Source: Thamnaconus septentrionalis (Eukaryota; Chordata; Actinopteri; Tetraodontiformes; Monacanthidae). From it: a stretch of 64,000 bases of DNA. The stretch lies in the NCBI GenBank assembly GCA_009823395.1, contig CM020514.1:2299966-2363965 (forward strand). The letters are read 5' to 3'. The translations under genes were made by a program, and so were the position numbers. The first letter of the stretch is position 1. Each line of letters begins with the position of its first letter. Shown one piece after another: positions 1-10,440 of this stretch. A model generated the notes under the pieces. The model made no database searches. It saw nothing but the letters and a program-made list of their open reading frames with translations, and was not told the DNA's origin.

Positions 1-903
1 TGTCTCTCACTATATTTAGTGCCTCCTCCAATGCTTGCATTGGCGCATTTGAATGCAGGCTTGCATTGGCGCATCCATAAAGCATGTTATAGTGAAAACT
101 CTCAGTTTCAGGGTTAGGAGAGGGGCCTTGTTGATGGACGCCAGAAAATAAATCCTGTCAGCGTTTTATCAGCGCTGTGCCCGCATGGTCGTGATGGTGA
201 GTCACAGCCTGTCCCGGGGCTTCACGGAGCCACTCAGCCTTGAGGCTCACCTTTTTTTTTTTTTGGTATTATATTTTTTTTAAGGGCATAAACTTCAAGA
301 ACAGAAGAAAAAAAAGAGACATAGTCGATCAAGATCAATGCTCTAATAGCTCTGATGAAGCAAATTGAAAAAACAACAGCATAATTCACTCGACATATAC
401 AGTACTCTGCATTGTTCATATCAGTGGTATTCTCACTAATGTTTTGGACTGCTTTAACACATCGACATATTGTAAACAAGCCCCGTTGTAAATATTCACT
501 CGGCGGCTGTGATGTTATCTACGGAAAGGAAGTCCCATGCAGTTCTATTTGATTTAGCTCAGGGGCATCCAGAGAGCAGGCGGATGCCTTTGGCTGTTGT
601 CATAGTCACACACTATGTCCTGCTGGGACCGTGGTGGATTGCCACTGATATGCTCATGTGCCTAAAAACAAGAGAGAAAAAAAACAAATCCAGTGTTTTC
701 TTCCTTTTCTTTTGACCATTTACCAAAGAGAGTGCAAATATCTGACTGTCCTTTCTGTACTTGTAGTGACGATATGCAATTTGTCATCCTTGCCAAATAT
801 AAACTGAGCACTAAGGTTAGTGAAGTAACACTTCGTAGCTTTTTTTGTTGTTGAGGCAATCAGTTTGCGTGGTTTTAACTATTAAGTCAGATTGCTGTTC
901 AAG
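1..903. other. Unannotated intergenic DNA
   Basis: No gene or recognisable mobile element is seen. A 16-bp direct repeat (GCTTGCATTGGCGCAT) occurs at 33-48 and 59-74. Short A/T homopolymers are scattered. Short ORFs here are of chance length. Confidence 0.6.
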
Positions 904-941
904 TAAGGGCCAATTCCAATTCCTCCCTTAAACTCCTCAAA

Positions 942-1046
942 CTCAACCCTCGCCCTTAACCCTCAATCTCAACCCTCGCCCTTAACCCTCAATCTCAACC
1001 CTCGCCCTTAACCCTCAATCTCAACCCTCGCCCTTAACCCTCAATC
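942..1046 (+). repeat. 26-bp subterminal tandem array of the transposon
   Basis: Four copies of a pyrimidine-rich 26-bp unit (core CTCAACCCTCGCCCTTAAC) start at 942, 968, 994 and 1020. Partial units (CCCTCAATCTTGG) follow to about 1072. The right TIR contains only one or two related GAGATTGAGGGTT units at 1630-1655, so the array expanded asymmetrically at the left end. Confidence 0.85.
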
Positions 1047-1120
1047 TTTGGCCCTCAATCTTGGCCCTCAATAATAAGTGTAAGGGCTATCTTGTGACTT
1101 AGAAATGGGACACCCCTTAA

Positions 1121-1318
1121 GTGCAGTTATGTCTTCAGACTGTGGGGGGCGGCCTTACGCCAAAGCTACGTCCAGTCTGTCAAGAAGACGACGACGAAGA
1201 AGAAGAAGAAGACGACGAAAAAGAAGAAGTCCTCCGTCGCTACACAACGAGGTACACAAGTAACGTGAAGCCGGGACCGCCGGTCCGGCCGACAAACATC
1301 GTAAAGTTAAAAAAATAA
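1121..1318 (+). pseudogene. Short acidic ORF inside transposon, C-terminal relic
   Basis: This 65-codon frame has an acidic run of Asp/Glu (residues 22-36) followed by a basic tail ending VKLKK and a stop. AATAAATAAA-type polyadenylation sequence follows immediately. The position just inside the left TIR and the convergence with a minus-strand tail suggest the 3' end of a transposon gene whose upstream part was deleted. I do not recognise the family. The Met at 1121 is only the first in-frame ATG and need not be a real start. Confidence 0.3.
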
Positions 1319-1410
1319 ATAAATGTTACGCAACAACGATGTCAATAATCCATAAAAAAGTCTTAAACTAAGACAATAAAATGGTTTGGTAATATTTATA
1401 TCTTTATTAA

Positions 1411-1500
1411 CTAAGAAAATACTTCCATTTGTAGCTCGCTTTTTTCGCCATCATCATCTTTTGCAAGATGTCTTGGCGAAAACACACAATGCCTTCTGGG
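1411..1500 (-). pseudogene. Minus-strand ORF tail inside transposon
   Basis: Reading the minus strand from about 1500 gives a frame with CVFSPRHLAKDDDGEK and a stop at 1413-1411. AATAAAG on the minus strand follows within 15 bases. It faces the plus-strand tail ending at 1318, giving a convergent arrangement. No family is recognised, and it may be chance. Confidence 0.25.
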
Positions 1501-1682
1501 TAGCCCTTACTCCCAAGGGTGGTGCCGGAGAATCTCAATATTGAGGGCGATACAGCCCTTAAACTTGTCCCTCAACTTGACCTTCTGAGAATCGGGACAG
1601 CGCTTGCACTTGGCGGGAGCGCGCATTTTTGAGATTGAGGGTTGAGATTGAGGAGTTAAGGGAGGAATTGGAATTCACCCTA

Positions 1683-2608
1683 CATATAAGTAAGTTGAAG
1701 GAAATGTCAAACAAGTTATCTCAACTTAGGTAAGTGTGTTGTATGGACTACAGACAGTAGATTTTGCATGCAATAATTTGTAGACCCTTAGTACGGGGGT
1801 AAGCAGGTATAGCAGAGGGATGGACGGATGATTTAGTAGATGTGAAATAGTAATGCTGATTCATTTTTACTGTGTCGAGAGTACATCTCAAGTAAGTTAG
1901 CAAGTACATTGTACTTTAGTCTCTGAAACTAATGTTTTGTGTACTGTACAAAAGAAGTACAAGTTAAAGTTACACAAGTTACAATACCTATTTACCTTTT
2001 GTTACTTTTTAAGTGCAATCAGCTTTTAATTGCATGCATTATTAAGTAATGGTAACTAATTAGATTTTACAGTGTGGTATGTGAGACTCAAGAACGTCGA
2101 TGCGCAGAGCGTCACATCACATGCGCTCTCTGTCTGTGGGTATTGATTGCTCTTTATTCTTTTGTTTACAGAGCCGGCCTGGCTGTGCGTGCGTGTCAGC
2201 ACACGTGAATCTCTGCCTTCTCCTGGCCATGAGAGTAGTTGTTGCCCTACCACTGACATAAATAGTGCTAAGGAACTGCTTCCACATGCATTCACTTCCA
2301 CCTATTTTACAGTCCGCTGATTATTTTTCACACTGCTATGTTTCTAGCTGTGTACATAGCCTTCTCCTTTCTTTTTTATTTTGGAGGCTTCTATTTTTAT
2401 TTGCACTGTGTACAGTCTTGAGGTTGACTGGAGCACTGTTACAAACAAAATTTCCTTCGCGATTGATAAAAGTATTCCGATTCTGGTTCTGATATTGTGG
2501 GCAAATGCACTGCAACTTCAGAAAACACAAATAGCATCTGACACGGTCCAAAGAAATGCTATCTTTCCACTGAAATTATGCTAAATTTTACCCTAAACCC
2601 ATAGAGCC
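1683..2608. other. Unannotated intergenic DNA
   Basis: AT-rich DNA with no recognised gene. At 1890-1990 there are several GTAC-containing short inverted motifs (for example AAGTACATTGTACTT) that may be an eroded MITE end. Overlapping short ORFs on both strands at 2056-2584 show no family resemblance. Confidence 0.5.
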
Positions 2609-2946
2609 GCCTTGTGTTAGCGGAACTGTTACAATGCAGTGTTTCCAAGGGGACAACTATGAGTGACGGACCTGACTTTCACACAGAGCTAAAATACATG
2701 AGTGGGTTGGTTTATTTGAAATAGTTTAGGATGAATACAATTAAACAAAAGGTAGGCAGGTGCGGAGGCAATTTTCTATCATTTAAATAGATAAATACGT
2801 AAAAGACTGAATTTAACATTGTAGTATATCCGCGTCACTTGTATAGGCTAGAGTCCAACGCTAAGCAAGCATAAAGCTAAGCATAAAGGTTTTACTGTTA
2901 CTGAAATAAGTCAAGGCGGGAAATTTTATCAACCAGTTGTAACAGT
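2609..2946 (-). mobile_element. Palindromic MITE relic, copy 1
   Basis: About 65 bp at 2609-2673 (including TTTCCAAGGGGACAACTATG and GTGACGGACCT) is the reverse complement of 36020-36085 with few differences, so this is a dispersed repeat. An inverted ACTGTTACAA / TTGTAACAGT pair at 2625-2634 and 2937-2946 may mark ends, but homology to the other copy extends outside the left one, so the boundaries are uncertain. Confidence 0.4.
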
Positions 2947-3511
2947 GCACAGGCTGTGAGTCTGCCTCCCAAAAGGTTTTTCAGAATATCCTGTACACCG
3001 GGCTGTGACCAGAGATATGCCGGACACAGTCACTTGTCAAGTGTCCATATTGTACACTGTCAGCGCTTGTCACAGTGGAAATTCCACGAGGGAAGTCTGG
3101 GATGCGTCGACTGTCTGAGAAGAAGAAGAAAAAAAAATGTTTCCTCCATCTCAAAAGGACAGTTTGTCACAATGTGAGCCAATTTACCCTCCTGTGGTTT
3201 TAAAGCTTCATACAGAAGAGGCAAAATACGGTTTGCGAACAAGTGCCTCCTCGATAATAATATGAATTTCTGTAACAGGTAGAGGGTAAAGACCTTTGCA
3301 CTGAAAGCATCGCTGTGTTGATAAGTACCTGACTACCCTTGATTAAGTGCATTCCACTGTGCCAGACATTCAGTACTCGACGCGCAGTGTTCCAGTTTTA
3401 CAGAACAAGACATTAAAAGCAATGTCCTCAAAACCTCCAAACAAGCAGCATGGCCAGTCTTAAAAAGAACATTTCACAAAGAAAGACAGGCAGAGTGCAG
3501 TCTTACCTGCG

Positions 3512-3622
3512 GCTAATTTAGAATTGCCGATTCGCCTCACGTGCATTTTGCTGCCAGAGAGCCTGTAGGGAACCCACGCAGACACAGGGATCCAACCTGC
3601 AACTGTACTGCTGTGAGGCATC
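3512..3622 (-). repeat. Degraded tRNA-derived SINE fragment
   Basis: On the minus strand this resembles the middle of the SINE copies at 19680 and 59872: the CTGTGTCTGCGTGGGTT-like stretch, the CATGCA region, and the CAATTCTAAATT segment. It is strongly diverged and lacks both a clear pol III head and a tail. Confidence 0.5.
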
Positions 3623-4679
3623 AATGGTGGCAATTAGCAAATGGCATCCCACCTCATTTTTAAGTACAGATTTTAATATTCTTCAGTTCTGAAATATATA
3701 AAAGAACCCCTGCTATGCTATTTGCATCCTATTTTGGCAGCATGTGGGCTAGATTCACTAGCAAGAACCATGCCACAAAGATATCTGGTTGGATTACCTA
3801 TTGACCGCAGAGATAATGAAATTGCGGAGAGCATTAGTGATGCTGAGGGCGAGCCGATGTCCAGTCTGGAGGCCGGTTTGCTTGTCAGGCAGGAAGAGGA
3901 GCCATAGCTCAGCTGGACCCTGCCTTGCTTCAGACAGCGCCCCAGACGGAACCTGGACCGAGATGAGACAGCGCTAAGACAATGGATTGTGAAGGTGGGA
4001 ATGAGGCTGGGAAGGGGGGATTTTTAAAAGGGATGAGGGGATGAAGGGATCGCCGAGTAAAAGATGAGGGGGAGGGAAGTGAGCAGAGCGTGGGTTGCTG
4101 TTTAACTCCGTTTAACTCCAGGGTAACTCTCCATCTCACTGAACGTCACCGGAAAAGACTCGCGAGGTCAAAATCAAATCTTGGTTTACCTCTTTGGAGC
4201 ACAGTTACGATAAACTTTCCAGTTATGCCTTGTATTTAAAGCTCAATGTAACGATATATATTGAATATTAGTCTGTAGAAGCTCACAATGTCTAAATATT
4301 CTTTTAAAAATTCTTAAAAAAAATAAAATCTATCTAAATCTTTCTATGCTTTAGTCCTACAAATATAAAGTTGTTTTTTTTTCTTTTCCTTGAGGTATTT
4401 TGGTGGCTGTCTTCTGTCTGGAGTGTCTGACTGCTGGGCCGTGACGTCGGATGAAGAAAGCAAGTTTCAGTCGCGTTGTTACTGGACAACGTCAGGCTTC
4501 ATATCAGTTGAGGGCGGCTGAAGCGTAAACCATTGTTTCACTGAAGAAGCTGTTTCCACTTTTACTCAAACGAGACGTCACAACCTTCAGAACTGCAGTC
4601 ACACTGCGGGTGGGTTGTCTTGATGTGTAGGATTCCAGTTGGCATTCGGAAGGCAAGATTTCTCTGGAACCATTTAAAT
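3623..4679. other. Unannotated intergenic DNA
   Basis: No gene or repeat family is recognised. Purine-rich runs (about 3990-4090) and A/T homopolymers are present. Confidence 0.5.
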
Positions 4680-5011
4680 CAGCATTTCTCAACTGGTGGA
4701 TCGCGACCCACTTTTGGGTCGCGGAGCTGTTTTGATTGGGTCACGTCTTCCTGGGCAGTTTCCATTTTTTTTTTTTCCGCAAAGGGATTTTAAAATATAT
4801 ACATTTATAGAGAAAATGTTTGGCGTTTATTTTTGCAGGACACACAATTCAATTCAATAGCTCCAAATATTTATTCACTTGATAGAAAGTGGCCCGGCGT
4901 TTTTATGTTTGTGGAATAAACTTGAGTGCCGTGGAATAAATTTGTGTCGCAACTTCATGATAAGGAAAAAAATGATGTGGCTCCTGAGACTCCGCCAGAT
5001 GTGAACCGGTG
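4680..5011 (+). mobile_element. hAT-type MITE (Charlie-like ends), copy 1
   Basis: The left end CAGCATTTCTCAACTGGTGG and right end (reverse complement CACCGGTTCACATCTGGCGG) match the CAGNGGTTCTCAACTGG terminal inverted repeat typical of hAT-Charlie-like elements. The flanks ATTTAAAT and ATTTAAAA are near-identical 8-bp target duplications. The interior shares GGACACACAATTCAATT and the CGTGGAATAAA... segment with the copy at 41454-41766. It has no coding capacity. ORFs on the minus strand here are incidental. Confidence 0.85.
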
Positions 5012-7525
5012 ATTTAAAATCAATGGCTAAGACTGACACCCAATGCATATGATGCCCGTCCCAACAGAGGCTCATGTGAAGAACAACAGGTACGCTTATA
5101 CGGTCACGTTTACATGAACGCTGATTGAATTGTGGGTTCCCACAATGCTCTTCACACAGCACCCGGAGGCTAATGAAAGCTAATAACCAATCGCCGTCAT
5201 TGCTTTACGGAACGGACATATAAACAAAGCTCTTAAATCAGAAGTGCTGTTTTACAAAGGACTCTGACGAGATTAGAGTCAGGGTTACAATCGGCAAAAA
5301 AAAGCCGATGCAGTTGGAACAGGGCGTTTACGTGACACGGTTTTAACTGGGTCAGCAAGTAATCCAATTACTTGTGGCCCATGTAAACGCACCGAATGAG
5401 CACTTTGAGGGAAGGAGATCTAGGAAAGCTATGTTTACCAGGCAGATCATTACAAGTTGAGATCATTAGGGTTTTCTCTTTAGTTTGAAAAAAAAAAAAA
5501 AAAAGAAAAAGAGGATGACCTGGTTCACACAGAGAAATCCTGCAGATACAGGCAGAATGCTTCCTTTGGCACTTCTTGTTAGGAGATCAAAGTTGCCCTC
5601 AGGCACCATCTCCAGCACATCAAAGGCTTCCCCAGAAAACACGGGCACGTTCCCGCCTCCGGGAGAAATCTGTTGCCTTCCCTGCTAAGAATTCGAGCTC
5701 TCGGAGCGCACATTGTGTGGTCGGGAAAACGCACTGGAGGGGAGGCTGAGCAGCCGGGCGGGCAGAGCACCTGCTTATGACGGCGAGCGGCCTGCTAATA
5801 TAGAGCTTAAAGAGTAGAGCGTGAAATGGACTCTGCCAATACTGACGGGCTGATTGCTCGCTAAAGACGCCCGAGTGGGGAAAACTCCTGGCCTGCGCGG
5901 AGCCACATTAAGGATCAGATAATGTCTCTGTATGAGCCATTAGTCTTTGTCTGCCAACCGATCGCGCTTTCGTCTCTGACGAGTCGAACTACGGGGGCGG
6001 GGAGGGGGTGGGGGGCCAATTAATTATCCTAGAAACTTGTGAGACACATGCATTTTTAATCAGACGGCGATTGCGAGCCGGTCGGTACGGCAGGTGGTGA
6101 TTCGGCGAGGAGGCTCGAGGCCGAGCTCAGGTTAACTGTTGCACCGCAACTTGGGATCTTCTGAGCACCCGATTTGTCTTCGGCTTTCATTTCAACTGGC
6201 GTTTTCTCCAGGAGAAAGTTCCAGAGATTCTCCAACAGATAAAACAGAATAAACTGCTTCATGGACGCCATAATTCCAAACCTGAAAAACTGTTTTTTTT
6301 TTTTTTAATCAAGGTGGTGGTGAAAATCCCGATCGCTGCAACCGCATCATTGTTTCTTTGCAATATCTGAGTTAAGTTCCCGTCCTGTGTTTCGCTTGGT
6401 TTCCGGAAAAAAAAAAAAAAAAAGCAGCGACAAAAAGTGGGAGCCAGAAATCCCTCCTGCTTCACTGATTCTGGTAAATCCACAGTCTGACATTTGCAGA
6501 GTCTCAGCACCGACAATCCCACTCGATGCCAATTAGAGTTTTGTCTGGGCTGCTTCTCAGCCAATCAATTGTATGAGCTCATTTACTTGTCTGCAGTCTG
6601 ATGAGCTGACCTCTGGGTTGCAGGCGTGACCTCTTCAAATCAGTCTCGCCCCCTCGCAAGGAAAATGCCGGCAACGCCGCAAATGGTGCCCTTTCATTTG
6701 ACAGATCACGGCAACTTCTTAGTGCGGGAGGACCATATGGCTGTCAATGATGTGGACACAAGCCTGTAATAAGCCTTGCAAAAGCCTGAAGGGCAATAAG
6801 TATCAGGCGCCATCTGCCAAATTGGACAAATCCCCGTGACAGGAGACTTGGTGAATTGACTTATTTCAACCAATTGACCAAAAAAAGAAAAAGAAAAAAA
6901 AGAGGAAAGGCGTTCATACCAGTAATAGGAAATGTTCAAGGGGGAGGAGAATCAAAGCCTCTCAAGTGAAACAGGAGCTATGAAATACCATGATTTCAAT
7001 TAAAATGTGAATATTACAGAAAGTGGTACTGGCTTACATAATTTATATCTTGCTCAACAGGCACAAGGTATGAATTCTTTTGAGCCACGGCTAATTAAGA
7101 ATGCAGCGTAGGGCAAATGGAATGTGTCATCGCAGGCCCGATCCCAGAGATGCGAGACTCAAAACCGCTTGAGCTTCAAAGTGAAAGGAAGGCGGAAGTT
7201 TTACACATTCAAAACTGACACTTCGATGTCTTCTCTCACAGACTTTTGTGTGCCTTTGATCGATACATGGATGAGAACTGGAGTTTGGTTTGGATTCTTA
7301 GAATCGATTGATTGCTGTCTTTTTTCAAACATGATGGGGAAAAGCTCAAAGAAAGAATATATAGACCTACATGTAACACAAAAACGATCGTGCAACAATG
7401 GTGTAGATGCACAAGTGCACATGTTCGAAAAGGAGTCTGATGAAGGATCACTGCTCACTGATTAGTTGATCTCATAAAATCCCCTCCAAACTAAGACACT
7501 AATCAAGAAGTTTATATCTGTCCCG
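5012..7525. other. Unannotated non-repetitive DNA
   Basis: No coding exon or mobile element is recognised. There are homopolymer runs at 5488-5504, 6292-6306 and 6407-6423. The stretches 5690-6010 and 6540-7130 look non-repetitive, contain AATTAATTA- or TAATTAAG-type motifs, and could hold conserved regulatory DNA. The 113-codon frame at 7124-7465 has no recognisable domain. Confidence 0.4.
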
Positions 7526-8075
7526 CCTGGAATATTACGGAAGTGCATTGCTGCCACCCTAGAAAAAAAAAAAAAAACAAGGCTCAGTATCACGTTATAA
7601 CGTGATAGTTTCACGTTTTTACGTGATACTTTCACGTTATAACGTTATACACCTTATTGGCGTTGGTGGATCATGTGACCCCCGCTGGCTGATTAACTTC
7701 AAAATAAAATCATAAAACAAAATAATTTGAGAACATACAAAATCCCACAGTATGGGATCGTATCGTAGGAAGAACGAATCCGACCCGACTGAAGTTGCGT
7801 CGTTTTCTCATTGATCAGCTGGAGGGGCACGGAAGGCTCCATGGGTACACGTTCCACCATCTCAACTGCATCCTAAGTTTCACGTTGTAACGTGAAAATT
7901 ATCACGTAAAAACGTGAAACTATCACGTTATAACGTAAAGATTATCACGTAAAAACGTGAAAGTATCACGTTATAACGTGAAACTATCACGTTATAATGT
8001 GATACTGAGCCATGTTTTTTTTTATTTTTTTCTAGGGTGGCAGCAATACGCTTCTGTACAATATGAATGCCCAGG
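7526..8075 (+). mobile_element. Non-autonomous transposon with phased ACGT palindromes and integrase-type scrap
   Basis: The terminal inverted repeats are long. The left end (CCTGG..., then GCATTGCTGCCACCCTAG at 7545-7562) matches the reverse complement of the right end (CTAGGGTGGCAGCAATACGC at 8032-8051), each followed inward by an A-run, a GGCTCAGTATCAC motif and an array of palindromes. Three palindromic units begin near 7590, 7611 and 7633 on the left, and six near 7881, 7903, 7924, 7946, 7967 and 7988 on the right. The centre (7752-7880) encodes a fragment resembling the N-terminal part of an integrase-core transposase common in fish. I suspect IS3EU or a related integrase-type superfamily. 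No clear target duplication is visible. Confidence 0.75.
7752..7880 (+). pseudogene. Integrase-core transposase fragment, frameshifted
   Basis: From the ATG at 7752 the frame reads MGSYRRKNESDPTEVASF. A single extra T in the T-run near 7806 then moves reading to a second frame that gives FLIDQLEGHGRLHGY followed by HHLNCI. The LEGHGRLHGY block is the signature I associate with the region just upstream of the integrase (rve/DDE) core in fish transposon proteins. The catalytic core itself is absent: the right palindrome array starts directly after. The fragment therefore cannot encode an active enzyme, and it identifies the parent family of the surrounding element. Frame assignments are direct readings. 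Family identity is from memory. Confidence 0.6.
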
Positions 8076-8139
8076 TTTTTTTTTTTTTTTAAATTATTAT
8101 TTGTAACTGTAAACGATTGCATTTGTGTTTTTCCGGTGA

Positions 8140-8470
8140 CTATTATTTTGACACCCGGATGTCGAGGTCCGCTAGGCGGAAGCGGTAGAGCGCCAAACGC
8201 TTAAATAGAGTAGAGAAGAGGCAGCGCGAGTGAGTGAGAGAGACGGCGAAAGAACTGACGGCGCAGAGCAAAGTTTAAAGACTATCACTGGTCACGGGCG
8301 CACACGGTACACGTCTTTCCTTTTGCTCCGTAGTAACCTCTTTGGTTTTCAACAATTGCCATTAGATTTTAGCATTCTTTTGTATGACGACGTGCACTCG
8401 CGTTTGTTGTTGTGTTTGCAGCGTTATCCTGCCGTAGCCCATTGTCAGCTGCACACCCGTGTTACATGAA
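8140..8470 (+). promoter_or_regulatory. CpG-containing promoter-like stretch
   Basis: CpG dinucleotides are denser here than in neighbouring DNA. A TTAAATAGAG TATA-like box lies near 8201-8210, followed by a purine-rich GAGTGAGAGAGACGGCG segment. The 79-codon frame at 8230-8469 has no known domain. It could be an LTR or promoter relic of an element or a chance GC island. No transcript evidence is available. Confidence 0.25.
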
Positions 8471-8592
8471 TGTTAATTCAGAGCCTTAGTTAATTTTAGC
8501 AGATTAAATGACACCATATGAATTTTAATAATGTTTATTATTTATGATATTTGTATGTACTCTAAACTGTGATTTATTTTTTAATTAAAAAG

Positions 8593-8909
8593 TAGCTATT
8601 TATCATTCATTCATTCATCTTCCATAGCCGATTACTCCTGAGCTCAGGGTCACAGGGGTCTGCTGGAGCCTATCCCAACTGTCTTAACAAACAACCATTC
8701 ACACTCACATGCACACCTACGGACAATTTAGAGTTCTCAATTGACCTCACATGCATGTTTCTGGACTGTGGGAGGAAGCCGGAGAACCTGGAGAGAACCC
8801 ACGCAGAACGGGAGAACATAACTCCACACAGAAAGGACCCAGGCCCGAACGGACAACCTTCTTTAGAGGCGGCAGTTCGCCACCATGTCGCCCTTAGCTA
8901 TTTATCATT
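8593..8909 (-). mobile_element. tRNA-derived SINE copy A with perfect 15-bp TSD
   Basis: The SINE body occupies 8608-8894 on the minus strand. Its (GAAT)n tail is at the left and its GGGCGACATGGTGGCG head at the right. The flanking direct repeats TAGCTATTTATCATT at 8593-8607 and 8895-8909 are identical, as expected for LINE-mediated insertion. The body is about 95 bp shorter than copies at 19680 and 59872. It lacks the segment containing GGCGACTTGTCCAGGG, so it is internally deleted or a short subfamily. Confidence 0.92.
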
Positions 8910-9103
8910 ATCTATTAATGCATGGTTAATATGAATTTTATTGTTTTTAAGAAGTACTCATTGAAACCTTTATTTTTGTGTTCTCGTTTTCATGGTGTTC
9001 AATGGAGCTTCATTTGAGCTGTTTAATAAAGGCACCTTTTGACATCAGTAAGAAGTGTGGAGCTACTGATTTGTTGCAGTTGCAGTAACTGTTTACTCTC
9101 CCA

Positions 9104-9140
9104 TACACACACACACACACACAGACACACACACACACAC
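9104..9140 (+). repeat. (CA)n microsatellite
   Basis: Eighteen or so CA units with one GA interruption near 9123. Confidence 0.95.
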
Positions 9141-9749
9141 AAAATAAAATCACTAATAATGGAAAATTTCTGACACACTATAAACAGAACTAGTACGTCT
9201 GATTTGATTTGATTTAATTTGCAAAGGCAGGTGGGTGGGGGGTGTGATGGGTGGGTGAGAGTGGCACTGATTGTCACTTTGATTGTGGTTGGCACAAATG
9301 TCCTTGTGGCAAAACAAAATCATTTATCAAGTCCCCAGTTTCTGAGCCAGCTGGCGCCTGATGGAGAGAATTACCCGACACTTCCATCTGTCTTGGATAA
9401 AGGTTTGACCACAGCTGAAGAGAGAGAAAACAAAATCCCCTTTGATCGTGGGAAGGTAAACCAATATCGTCGTAGAACATCATGTAGAAGGAAATTAAGA
9501 ATACAAAAATAATGTGAAAAAAAAAAAAATTGAACATCTATTTTAAGGCTGAAGGCCACACCTGGGTTCCCCCCTTGACCTCCTTGGAGGCCTGAAGACA
9601 GCTCTCCTGGCAAACCTTATATAAATGTACGTTACATGTAAACTTTATATGGCCTTTATTTGACCAACAGTTAACTTTGTCTCATGCAGGCGGTCCTTCA
9701 GGGGGATGAGTCAAGCTTAAAGTATTGCAGGTGGGAAGAGTCATGCAAC

Positions 9750-10093
9750 ATGAACCAAGATTCTGTCCTGGAGAAGACGGTACGGGTTGAAGCGTACCAG
9801 TTTCGTTGGCCTTTGGCCACCACAGAGTCCAGACCTGAACCCCAGTGAGAATCTTTGTGATGTGCTTTGCACTGCGCTCAGACTCTGCCATCATCAATGC
9901 CAGAGCTTGGCGAAAAAGAAAAATTTATTTCCATCCAACACAGGATGGAAATCAATCTTGTGACATTGCAGAGGCTCACCTAAACAATGCCACAGCAAAT
10001 GCGTGCCGCAATCAAAGCTAAAGGCGGTCCAACAAAATATCAGTGTGTGACCTTTATTTTTGGTGGCGACTTTGTTTTTGTCCAGGCAGTGTA
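9750..10093 (+). pseudogene. Tc1-like transposon 3' half, dead transposase C-terminus
   Basis: The sequence matches the end of fish Tc1-like transposons. TGGCCACCACAGAGTCCAGA encodes the classic PDLNPIENLW block, here read as SRPEPQ and then a stop because of small changes. It continues to the C-terminal AVIKAKGGPT motif (about 10007-10035) and to GTCCAGGCAGTGTAT, the usual inner part of the right terminal repeat, at 10080-10094. The third catalytic residue region is present only as a degraded remnant, and everything upstream of about 9750 (paired domain and first two acidic residues) is missing. A 26-bp insertion near 9915-9940 interrupts the GEKLMQHWMEINL-like segment. Confidence 0.85.
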
Positions 10094-10099
10094 TATACA

Positions 10100-10212
10100 C
10101 AATGTGTAATGTACATTTGTATTTAATTCACTGGTGGCTGCATTTCGTTGCTCCATACTTGTGACATGTGCCGTGACAATAACGTTGAATCTCATCTAAT
10201 CTGAATCTAAAA
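10100..10212 (+). repeat. Retroposon 3' tail with (ATCTAATCTG) end
   Basis: GCATTTCGTTGCTCCATACTTGTGACATG... GTGACAATAACGTTGAATCT and a short ATCTAATCTGAATCT tail match the 3' ends of common fish LINE/SINE retroposons. The upstream body is not recognisable. Confidence 0.5.
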
Positions 10213-10440
10213 ATCATTTCGACAAGTTGTTTCAGCGTCAGATCGTTCACATTTCAAACATTGTGTAGTCCACCTCAACGTATTTGAGCATGGTTTCTGG
10301 TTTTAATCAAAGCTAAAATCTTCACTAGCCAACATATTTGGTTTCGCTGGCTAGCAATAAAGACGCAGAGGGATAAAAGTCACGCAAAAGTCAACTACCC
10401 GTGGCTGTAGAATGCAACAAAATATAATGAAGTATTGAGA

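Larger units (their letters stand above)
904..1682. mobile_element. Non-autonomous DNA transposon, ISL2EU-like, TIR-bounded
   Basis: The left end (from 907, GGGCCAATTCCAATTCC) and the reverse complement of the right end (to 1680, GGGTGAATTCCAATTCC) are near-identical terminal inverted repeats that continue into TCCCTTAA and ACTCCTCAA. A TA dinucleotide lies beside each end (904-905 and 1681-1682), fitting a 2-bp target duplication, although the left side carries one extra A. The interior has two convergent ORF tails (1121-1318 plus; 1411-1500 minus), each followed by AATAAA-type sequence, so the element probably derives from a two-gene transposon. Assignment to ISL2EU rests on memory of TIR style. 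Other 2- or 3-bp-TSD groups such as Harbinger are possible. Confidence 0.6.

Noticed and set aside
942..1072. Regularly repeated 26-bp units that resemble a CRISPR-like array
   Set aside because: Units are directly abutting with no spacers, lie inside transposon TIRs, and the genome is clearly eukaryotic.
7124..7465. 113-codon ORF
   Set aside because: Three overlapping ORFs on both strands and no domain similarity. Probably chance.
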